Of a stretch of 11,447 nt of DNA, positions 5,503 through 11,447 are shown piece by piece (within the stretch, counting starts at the first letter, position 1; every line of letters starts with the position of its first letter). The DNA comes from DATKZS01 sp035527835 [NCBI: bacterium] (GTDB lineage: Bacteria > RBG-13-61-14): positions 1 to 11,447 of the forward strand of contig DATKZS010000074.1 of NCBI GenBank assembly GCA_035527835.1. The letters run 5' to 3'. The notes under the pieces were generated by a model. The model was given only the letters and a program-made list of their open reading frames with translations. It did no database searches and was not told the DNA's origin. Made by a program: the position numbers and the translations under genes.

Positions 5503-7629
5503 AAAAAAATCATTTTCATAGTCCTCGCTGCCTCATGGTTCGTCTCCGCCCTAGCCATTGCCCAGCTCACCGCGCCGGCTTTCACCATGCCCGGCGCCGA
5601 TGAGCCCATCACCATCACCGCCGACACCGTGACCTGGCTCCGCAACGACAATACGCTCGATCTCTTGGGCAGCGTCGTGGTCGAGCACCCCGATTACCTG
5701 ATCACGGCCGACGCCGCCCACGCCGACCTCACCAGGAAAACCATCACCGCGCGCGGCCACGTGACCGTGACCTATCTGAAGGGAGGCGTTCCGCGCCAGG
5801 TGCTGGCCGCGGAGGAGGTCCAGGTCCAGACCGACCAGGCCACCGGATGGGTGGTGAAGGGAAGGCTCACCGTGCCCTGGCACGGCGCGGTCTTCCAGTT
5901 CAGCGGCGGCCGCATCCAGCGCATTGACGGCCACACCTACCTGATCGAGCAGGGCGATTTCACCTGGTGCGCGTGCGAGGGCGGCGAGCCGCCGGACTGG
6001 TCGGTGAGCGCGGACCGGATCGAGGCCGACGTAAGCGGCGACGCCGTGGTCCGCGGCGGCCGGGTCAGGATCCGCAACCATCCCCTGTTCGCCGTGCCCT
6101 ACTTCCGTTACCCGATCGGAACGGAGCGGCGCACGGGCTTTCTGATGCCCGTGATCGAGACCACGAGCTCGGACGGCTTCCAGATCGAGGAGCCGTTTTA
6201 CTGGGTGATCTCTCCGAGCGCGGACCTGACCCTCGGGCCGCGCTGGATCTGGGAACGCGGCATCAACCTGGGCGCCGAGGTCCGCTACGACTACGGCGAC
6301 CTGGCCCGCGGCACAACCCGCGGCTTTGTTATTGACGACGGCAAGGAGCACGCCTGGCGCGGCGGCATCAGGATCATCCACCGCACCGACGCCGGCGACA
6401 TCTTCTCCGCGGCCTCCGACCTCGCCCTCGTCTCCGCCAACGAGGACCTCTTCGACTTCCCCTACCGCGACCTGGGCGACGAGAACCAGCGCGCCCTCGA
6501 GTCCCGGCTCTACCTGTCCTATCACTGGCCCTACATGAACCTCACCGCCGAGCTCGCCGCCTTTGACGACCTCATGGGCGGAGACCTGCGCTCGAGCCCC
6601 TTCGGCAACGACCGCGACCAGGAGATGGTCCAGCGCCTGCCCGCCGTCACCTACACCCTGCTCACCCGTCCCCTGTTCGGCCCGCTCCTCTTCGACGTCT
6701 CCGGCTATGCCGTCAATTACTATCGCCAGGACGTGGAGGCCGGCCGCGGCCAGCTCATCACGCTCATGCCGCGCGTGGCCCTGCCCTGGCGCATCGCCGG
6801 CGCGGTGGACTTCTGGATGGACGCCGGCTTTCGCGAGTGGTTCGTGGCGCCGGACCAGGCATTCAACAGCACCAGCACCTACACCGGCAGGCCCGAGGCC
6901 GACCTGTACCTCTCCGCGCAGTGGGAAAGGATTTTCGAGAACGGCGGCAGGCGCTACCGCCACGTTATCCGGCCCGAGCTGGTCGGCTTCTACGCCGGCG
7001 CACCCGATGAGCCCGCCGACGCGTTCTTTCAGACCATCCTTCCCGGCCGGGCCACCCAGCTCCTCGGCGTCCGCCTCGACTCCCGCCTCTATTCCCGGCC
7101 CGCTTCCGCGCGCCCGTCGCCCATCGCCGAGACCGCGCGCATCGAGCTCACCCAGCTCTACGACTTCGAGGACGAGTCGTGGCGCGACCTCCGAATCGAG
7201 GCCGGTCTCGGCGCGCCCACGCCCTGGCGCGTGAACCTGGACGCCTATCACTCATGGGAGGAATGGGAGTGGAGCAGGATCGAGGCCGGCGCGGGCTACA
7301 TCTTTGACAAGAACACCCAGGTCCGGGTCGGCTATCGCAAGGACACGGGCAACGTGCGCTCGCCCTACTTCGACTTCCAGAGCGTCCCGGACGAGTCCGT
7401 GTCCGGCGGGATCAAGGTGAAGCCCGGGGAGCGCCACGAGCTGGAGTACCGCGCCTTTTACTCCATCCAGCACGACCGCATGGTGCGCCAGAGCCTGGAC
7501 TGGGACTACGTCGGCAGGCAAAAGTGCTGGGGAGTGCACGTCAACGTGACCGACCGCATCCGGCCGTCCCGGCCCGAAGGCCATGACGAAATCTCCGGCT
7601 CCGTCAACCTCAGGCTCGAAGCGCCTTAA
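5443..7629 (+). CDS. lptD: LPS-assembly protein LptD (OstA/Imp)
   Basis: LptD is the outer-membrane beta-barrel that, with LptE, inserts lipopolysaccharide into the outer leaflet. The frame gives 728 residues, near the E. coli length of 784. A signal-peptide core at about 21-40 (KKIIFIVLAASWF...ALAIA) is followed by an OstA/LptA-like beta-jellyroll at about 55-190. The LptD core follows, with VPYFRYP (218-224), RRTGFLMP (229-236), PFYWVISPSADLTLGPRW (251-268) and RGINLGAEVRY (272-282), then barrel strands to the end. Mature cysteines are only C176, C178 and C695. The start is uncertain: ATG 5443 and TTG 5467 have no ribosome binding site, and residues 12-20 come from repeat D. The codon before the two lysines, where a start would be expected, is TTT. 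No lptE gene is nearby. An LPS kinase-family gene begins 6 nt after the stop codon. Confidence 0.93.
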   Translation: MLLKCQIKLHSLCGLCVSAFKKIIFIVLAASWFVSALAIAQLTAPAFTMPGADEPITITADTVTWLRNDNTLDLLGSVVVEHPDYLITADAAHADLTRKTITARGHVTVTYLKGGVPRQVLAAEEVQVQTDQATGWVVKGRLTVPWHGAVFQFSGGRIQRIDGHTYLIEQGDFTWCACEGGEPPDWSVSADRIEADVSGDAVVRGGRVRIRNHPLFAVPYFRYPIGTERRTGFLMPVIETTSSDGFQIEEPFYWVISPSADLTLGPRWIWERGINLGAEVRYDYGDLARGTTRGFVIDDGKEHAWRGGIRIIHRTDAGDIFSAASDLALVSANEDLFDFPYRDLGDENQRALESRLYLSYHWPYMNLTAELAAFDDLMGGDLRSSPFGNDRDQEMVQRLPAVTYTLLTRPLFGPLLFDVSGYAVNYYRQDVEAGRGQLITLMPRVALPWRIAGAVDFWMDAGFREWFVAPDQAFNSTSTYTGRPEADLYLSAQWERIFENGGRRYRHVIRPELVGFYAGAPDEPADAFFQTILPGRATQLLGVRLDSRLYSRPASARPSPIAETARIELTQLYDFEDESWRDLRIEAGLGAPTPWRVNLDAYHSWEEWEWSRIEAGAGYIFDKNTQVRVGYRKDTGNVRSPYFDFQSVPDESVSGGIKVKPGERHELEYRAFYSIQHDRMVRQSLDWDYVGRQKCWGVHVNVTDRIRPSRPEGHDEISGSVNLRLEAP

Positions 7630-7635
7630 CGTCCC

Positions 7636-8541
7636 ATGAACGCAACCAATGCAGAGACCGGGAAAAACGCTGACGGCGCGTCGCGGCCGCTCACGTGGCG
7701 GGGCTTTGCCGGGCGGGTCAGGGAAGGCATTCGGCCGGAACCGGTCCTTGACCTGATCGGCCCCGCTCCCATCGCCGGGCTGGCCCGGGAGCCGCGCGCC
7801 GAGCTCATCAAGGCCAAGTCCGACAAGGGCAGCCGGGTCTATCGCGCCGCGCTCGACCTGGGCGCCGGAGAGGAGGAGCTGTTCATCAAGAGCTTCGATA
7901 GCGCCGAGACCCGCCGCGTCATGACACAACGCATGCTGAGTGGAGAGGGCCTCAAGCGCCCCTGGCATTATCCCGTCAAGATCGTGAAGCTGCTGTACGC
8001 TCCGAGCCCGGCCCGGCGCTCCTGGCGCGCGGCGGAGGCCTGCGCGCGCGCGGGCGTGCCCGTGGCCGACCATCTGCTGTATCTTGAGCGCGGGTGGGGT
8101 TACTGGCGGGAGGAGGTCCTGGTGACGCGGGGGGTAAACCCGCGCTCCGCGCCGGACGCCCGCCAGTTCATGGATTATTTCTTCCGGCCGCCGCTCGATA
8201 AAGCCCGGCTCGCGCTGAAGCGGACGCTCATCGCCGAGCTCGGGGTGCTGCTCCGGAAGGTCCGGGACAGCGGGATCATGTTCCCGGACTTCAAGCTGCA
8301 CAACCTGGTATTGGAGGAGCGGCCCGGCCGGGCCCCGCGCTTGGTGGTGATTGATCTGTCCGAGGCCCTGCTGCGGCCCTCGTATCCGGAGATGCTGTTC
8401 CTCAAGCGCTTCTCGCCATCACTTCCAGAGCCCCCTGTCTTCACCGCGTCCGACCGGGTGCGTCTGCTCAAGTCCTATCTCGCGGCCGGCAACGACCCCC
8501 GCTCCTGGCCCGAGCTCTGCCGGAGCATCGCCGGGACTTGA
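7636..8541 (+). CDS. Lipopolysaccharide kinase (Kdo/WaaP) family protein
   Basis: The 301-residue product is predicted to be a cytoplasmic, membrane-associated kinase that phosphorylates a sugar of the LPS core (Kdo or heptose). Kinase-fold marks are present: K85 in LFIKSF as the ATP-binding lysine, E134 in WRAAEACARAGVP as the likely helix-C glutamate, D218 with N223 in FPDFKLHNLVLE as the catalytic-loop pair, and D240 in VVIDLSEA as the metal-binding aspartate. The usual His of the catalytic loop is replaced by Phe (MFPD). There is no signal peptide or clear membrane helix. The start codon lies 6 nt after lptD, without a strong ribosome binding site, which suggests translational coupling and a role in LPS maturation. 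The exact sugar cannot be read from sequence. Another small-molecule or protein kinase of the same fold is the main alternative. Confidence 0.8.
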   Translation: MNATNAETGKNADGASRPLTWRGFAGRVREGIRPEPVLDLIGPAPIAGLAREPRAELIKAKSDKGSRVYRAALDLGAGEEELFIKSFDSAETRRVMTQRMLSGEGLKRPWHYPVKIVKLLYAPSPARRSWRAAEACARAGVPVADHLLYLERGWGYWREEVLVTRGVNPRSAPDARQFMDYFFRPPLDKARLALKRTLIAELGVLLRKVRDSGIMFPDFKLHNLVLEERPGRAPRLVVIDLSEALLRPSYPEMLFLKRFSPSLPEPPVFTASDRVRLLKSYLAAGNDPRSWPELCRSIAGT

Positions 8542-8652
8542 TTTGTCCACGCGCGATGATGATGTTAAGGTGGCAACGGGAAAATTTCCGCCTATGTCCG
8601 TTAAGTAACCGGGAACAGGCATGGCCCATAAAAAATTTCGCGGAGTCGTTAC
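8542..8652. other. Gap between LPS kinase and permease genes
   Basis: This 111-nt gap has no repeat of the type seen in other gaps. It holds a small palindrome, GGAAA-A-TTTCC (8579-8589), and a weak promoter-like pair: TTGTCC at 8543-8548 and TAAGGT at 8566-8571 with 17-nt spacing. CGGAG at 8641-8645 serves as ribosome binding site for the next gene. Neither the promoter nor an operator is firmly supported. Confidence 0.3.
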
Positions 8653-9885
8653 ATGATAATCCTCAAGATCGCTTGGCGCGACATCATGCGGCAGCGCACC
8701 CGGTCCTGGCTGACCATCGCCGCCATCACCTTCTGCACCGTCTCCCTGCTGATGGTCATGTCGTTCGCCAAGGGCCAGCACCAGAGCTGGATCCAGGTCG
8801 CGGTCAGCTCCTTTACCGGGCATTTCCAGATCCAGGACCAGGGCTACCTCGACGATCCCACCCTTTACAAAAGTTTTACTCCCCCGCAAGGGATCCTGAG
8901 TTCCCTGGAGGCGGACCCGCGCGTGCTCGGGGTCGCGCCGCGGCTCATCACCCAGGGCCTGCTCAGCTCGGACGGGGGCAGCGCGGGGGTGATGATAGTG
9001 GGCTCTGAGCCGGCGCTGGAGTCCCGGGCCACCACCCTGGTCAAGAAAGTTCGGCAAGGGAGCTTCCTCGATGCCGGCCGGCCCAAGGGCGTGGTGCTGG
9101 GCGTGACCCTGGCCAAGAACATCAAGGTCGGCATCGGCGATGAATTGGACATCCTGGTCCAGTCATTTTACGGCAGCCTCCAGCTTCGCACCTACGACGT
9201 GATCGGGACCCTGGCCACGGGCACGCCTGATTTCGACCAGGCCCTGCTCATGATGGGCCTTTCCGAGCTCCAGTCCTTCCTGGAGATGGATGGGAAGGTG
9301 GGCGAGATCGCCGTGGTCCTGACCTCGCCCCGGGTGAGGGACGTGGTGATGGCGGACGTGCAAAAGCAGCTCGACGCCGGCGGCGACACCAAGCTGGTGC
9401 TGGCGCCCTGGGAAAAAGTGACCCCGGAGCTGTACGAGCTGGTGATGGTGGACAATGCTTCCGGCGTGCTCTACGTGTCCATCCTCGTGATCGTGGTCGC
9501 CTTCGTGGTCCTGCTCACCATCACCATGAGCGTGCTCGAGCGCATGAGGGAGTTCGGCGTGCTCCTGGCCATCGGCGCCCGGCCGCTGCGCGTCTTTGCC
9601 ATGGTCATGGCCGAGTCCGTGATGATGGGCGTCATCGGCACTACGCTCGGCCTGGCGCTGGGCACCATCCCCTGCTGGTACTGGTACAAATACCCGATCG
9701 TGATCGAGTCCATGGCCGAGACCTTCGCGGCCTACGGCATGAAGCCGGAGATCCAGACCCTGCTCACCCCGGAGATGTACCTGGGCTGCATGGTCATCAT
9801 GGCGGTGATCGTGCTCGGCGTCTCGGTCCTGCCCGCGCTCCGCGCCGCCCGCATCAAGCCGGTGGAGGCGTTGCGTTATGTGTAA
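8653..9885 (+). CDS. FtsX/LolCE-type ABC transporter permease
   Basis: The 410-residue inner-membrane protein has the usual layout of this superfamily. An N-terminal membrane helix (about 19-40) follows the WRDIMRQRTRSW cytoplasmic lead. A large periplasmic domain (about 41-270, MacB-PCD-like) comes next. Three C-terminal membrane helices (about 273-300, 315-345 and 375-400) form the FtsX domain. The coupling segment ERMREFGVLLAIGARPLRVF and the ending ALRAARIKPVEALRYV are characteristic. Its length matches LolC/LolE (about 400-414) rather than MacB, which carries its own ATPase. A second permease follows, so the two may form a heterodimer that moves lipoproteins or other envelope substrates. 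No ATPase gene is in the window. The start is supported by GGAG at 8642-8645, 7 nt upstream. Substrate is unknown. Confidence 0.9.
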   Translation: MIILKIAWRDIMRQRTRSWLTIAAITFCTVSLLMVMSFAKGQHQSWIQVAVSSFTGHFQIQDQGYLDDPTLYKSFTPPQGILSSLEADPRVLGVAPRLITQGLLSSDGGSAGVMIVGSEPALESRATTLVKKVRQGSFLDAGRPKGVVLGVTLAKNIKVGIGDELDILVQSFYGSLQLRTYDVIGTLATGTPDFDQALLMMGLSELQSFLEMDGKVGEIAVVLTSPRVRDVVMADVQKQLDAGGDTKLVLAPWEKVTPELYELVMVDNASGVLYVSILVIVVAFVVLLTITMSVLERMREFGVLLAIGARPLRVFAMVMAESVMMGVIGTTLGLALGTIPCWYWYKYPIVIESMAETFAAYGMKPEIQTLLTPEMYLGCMVIMAVIVLGVSVLPALRAARIKPVEALRYV

Positions 9886-9929
9886 TCCAGGCAGGGCCTG
9901 TGGCCGCGACCAATCAGCAATGAAGAGGA

Positions 9930-10017
9930 TAACCACAGATGAACACTGATAAACACGGATTTTCAGTTTTCCAACATCATCCTTTTATCGGTGTTGATCC
10001 GTGTTCATCCGTGGTTA
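9930..10017. repeat. Inverted repeat E, 10-nt units (CACNGATNAA type)
   Basis: The left arm (9930-9960) contains CACAGATGAA, CACTGATAAA, CACGGAT with an exact period of 10. The right arm (9987-10017) is its inverted copy, matching at 27 of 31 positions. The centre is 26 nt. It separates the two permease genes and ends 27 nt before the second start codon. If the genes share a transcript, a long stem-loop would form between them. Confidence 0.85.
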
Positions 10018-10032
10018 GATTTCCGCAGCCGC

Positions 10033-10038
10033 AAGGTG
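10033..10038 (+). promoter_or_regulatory. Ribosome binding site selecting ATG 10045
   Basis: AAGGTG lies 6 nt before ATG 10045. An in-frame ATG at 9991 would add 18 residues, but most of that extension is read from the right arm of repeat E. ATG 10045 also starts a lead (IGWRNLWRNKRRS) equivalent to that of the first permease. Confidence 0.65.
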
Positions 10039-10044
10039 AACGAC

Positions 10045-11280
10045 ATGGGACACAGTAAAATTTTTCTGGCTATCGGCTGGCGCAACCTGTGGCGCAACAA
10101 GCGGCGGAGCCTGATCATCCTGGGCGCGCTGGTGATCGGGATCTGGGGACTGGTCATGATGTACGGCGCCAACCGCGGCTGGATGGTCGGCATGATCGAG
10201 ATGGCGATCATGAGCTACAACTCGCACCTCCAGGTCCATGTCAAGGGCTATCAGGACAACCCCGACATCAGCCTCATCATCTCCAACCCCGGCGACCAGG
10301 AACGCCGCCTCCGCGGCCTCGACCATGTCGTGGCCATCGCCCCCCGGGCCAAGGTCCGGGGAATGATCAGCGGCGCCCGCGAGAGTACGGGCGTCATCCT
10401 GGTCGGCATTGACCCGGATAGCGAGGCCAGGGTGACGAGCATCGCCGCCGGCATCAAGCAAGGACGCTACCTTGAGGAAAAGGACACCCGGGCGGTCCTG
10501 ATCGGGATGCCCATGGCCGAGAAGTTGGGGGTCGGGCCCGGCAAGAAGCTGGTGGCGTACACGCGCGACGTGAATCAGGATCTCCAGGCGATCAGTCTCA
10601 AGGTGGCCGGGGTGTACAGCACCGGCAACGACGCGGTGGACAAGTTCATGGTGTTCGTTCCCCTTTCCTATTTCCAATCCGAGCTGGGGCTGGGGGACGG
10701 CATTCATGAGATCGCCATCCGCATTGACCATGACAAGAACCTGGCCGCGGTCAAGGACGCCGTGGCCGGCGCGCTCGCCGATAGTCCCGGACTCGAAATT
10801 ATCTCCTGGCGCGAATCCTATCACTTCCTGGTTGACATGTTCGATCTGACCGTCATCGCCAACTACATCCTGCTCGCCATCGTGGGCGTGGCCATCTCCC
10901 TGGGCATCGCCAACACCATGATCATGTCGGTGTTCGAGCGCTTCCGCGAGATCGGGATCATGCGCGCGGTCGGGACCCGGCCGGTGCAGATCTTTTCCAT
11001 CGTCATGGTCGAGTCCCTGTCCCTGGCCGTCACCGGACTGGCCCTGGGAACGGCCGTCTCTCTGCTCTCCCTCCGCATCTGGAACCATTACGGGCTTGAC
11101 CTTTCCATCGCCGAGCGCAGCCTCGCCACCTTCGGCATGCCCACCGTCATCTATCCCATCGTGGCGCTCGAGGACTGGACCATAACCTGGGTGGCGGTGG
11201 CGGTCATGGCCCTGCTTTCGGGGCTGTATCCGGCGGTCAAGGCCGCGCGCAAGAATCCGGTGGAGGCGATGCGGAGTTAG
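10045..11280 (+). CDS. FtsX/LolCE-type ABC transporter permease, second copy
   Basis: The 411-residue inner-membrane protein is laid out like the permease before it. A basic lead, IGWRNLWRNKRRS, precedes a first membrane helix (about 22-43). A periplasmic domain covers about 44-265. Three C-terminal helices lie at about 272-300, 315-345 and 375-397. The FERFREIGIMRAVGTRPVQIF coupling segment and the terminal AVKAARKNPVEAMRS are standard FtsX-family marks. The two proteins have similar size and motifs but clearly different sequence, as expected for an old duplication giving LolC/LolE-like partners. In many genomes such pairs sit beside an ATPase and a LolA-like or other envelope protein. Here such genes, if present, must lie beyond 11447. 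Lipoprotein release is the leading guess, not a demonstrated role. Repeat E separates it from its partner. Confidence 0.9.
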   Translation: MGHSKIFLAIGWRNLWRNKRRSLIILGALVIGIWGLVMMYGANRGWMVGMIEMAIMSYNSHLQVHVKGYQDNPDISLIISNPGDQERRLRGLDHVVAIAPRAKVRGMISGARESTGVILVGIDPDSEARVTSIAAGIKQGRYLEEKDTRAVLIGMPMAEKLGVGPGKKLVAYTRDVNQDLQAISLKVAGVYSTGNDAVDKFMVFVPLSYFQSELGLGDGIHEIAIRIDHDKNLAAVKDAVAGALADSPGLEIISWRESYHFLVDMFDLTVIANYILLAIVGVAISLGIANTMIMSVFERFREIGIMRAVGTRPVQIFSIVMVESLSLAVTGLALGTAVSLLSLRIWNHYGLDLSIAERSLATFGMPTVIYPIVALEDWTITWVAVAVMALLSGLYPAVKAARKNPVEAMRS

Positions 11281-11319
11281 AAAATAGGATCAGTGCTGTC
11301 CAAAATAAACGGACCGGAG

Positions 11320-11348
11320 AACCGCCAAGACGCCAAGAGCGCCAAGGA
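11320..11348. repeat. Repeat F, left arm only (CGCCAAGA units)
   Basis: Tandem CGCCAAGA (11323-11330), CGCCAAGAG (11331-11339) and CGCCAAGGA (11340-11348) have the same 8+9 layout as repeats B and D. A matching long right arm is not seen before the window ends; only a short CTTGGCG occurs at 11397-11403. The element may be a half copy or may continue past the edge. Confidence 0.65.
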
Positions 11349-11392
11349 TTATTATTCAACACGATTTCAAGAAGGCTTGAGTGCGAATGTTT

Positions 11393-11430
11393 CCGGCTTG
11401 GCGCTCCCGTCGGCCGGTTCGCCAAGCCGG
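11393..11430. repeat. Perfect 11-bp hairpin near the right edge
   Basis: CCGGCTTGGCG (11393-11403) is exactly complementary to CGCCAAGCCGG (11420-11430), with a 16-nt centre. No T-run follows on either strand, so a standard terminator is not supported. It contains the CGCCAAG word of repeat F and may belong to the same element or to a related one. The rest of 11281-11447 shows no convincing gene. Confidence 0.6.
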
Positions 11431-11447
11431 TTGGGGCCAACGCTCCG

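Noticed and set aside
5551-7251. 566-codon minus-strand open frame opposite lptD
   Set aside because: Antisense shadow; the plus strand has unmistakable LptD motifs throughout.
9991-10044. N-terminal extension of the second permease from ATG 9991
   Set aside because: The added residues are read mainly from the arm of repeat E; ATG 10045 has a ribosome binding site and a normal family N-terminus.
11237-11440. Minus-strand frame at the right edge
   Set aside because: It overlaps the end of the second permease gene and translates the tandem units of repeat F (PWRSWRLGGS), a usual artefact of such repeats.
1-11447. CRISPR array
   Set aside because: The tandem units are 7-10 nt without spacers of constant length, and no cas-like gene is present.

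Overview
The window reads as a chromosomal segment of a GC-rich, Gram-negative, probably uncultured bacterium. An outer membrane with lipopolysaccharide is implied by LptD and a Kdo/WaaP-type sugar kinase. The form of the class II cyclic-nucleotide phosphodiesterase and the style of the signalling proteins recall deltaproteobacterial lineages (Desulfobacterota/Myxococcota). That placement is inference from memory of family style, not from a search. All eight genes lie on the plus strand. The long minus-strand open frames are GC-driven shadows.

Region 1 (174-5310) is a cyclic-nucleotide signalling block. It encodes a TPR protein with two cyclic-nucleotide-binding (CNB) domains, a GAF-GAF-HD-GYP protein of the c-di-GMP phosphodiesterase class, a Crp/Fnr-like protein, and a class II 3',5'-cyclic-nucleotide phosphodiesterase of the metallo-beta-lactamase fold. 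The Crp-like gene has a good sigma70-type promoter of its own and lies only 13 nt before the phosphodiesterase gene, so a receptor and a signal-degrading enzyme appear to share a transcript. No nucleotide cyclase is in the window.

Region 2 (5443-8541) is an outer-membrane/LPS block: lptD, then 6 nt later a lipopolysaccharide kinase-family gene. Region 3 (8653-11280) holds two FtsX/LolCE-type ABC permeases of 410 and 411 residues. No ATPase lies in the window.

The gaps are the most unusual part. Four of them, plus the right edge, carry inverted repeats (or one visible arm) whose arms are built from short tandem units of fixed length: 7 nt at 2-138, 8+9 nt at 1789-1851, 5328-5502 and 11323-11348, 9 nt at 1865-1945, and 10 nt at 9930-10017. 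These look like dispersed genomic elements of related design but different sequence. One of them forms the first coding stretch of lptD and seems to have taken the place of its original start codon. No gene-free stretch exceeds 300 nt; the longest is 1755-2029, filled mostly by two such elements.
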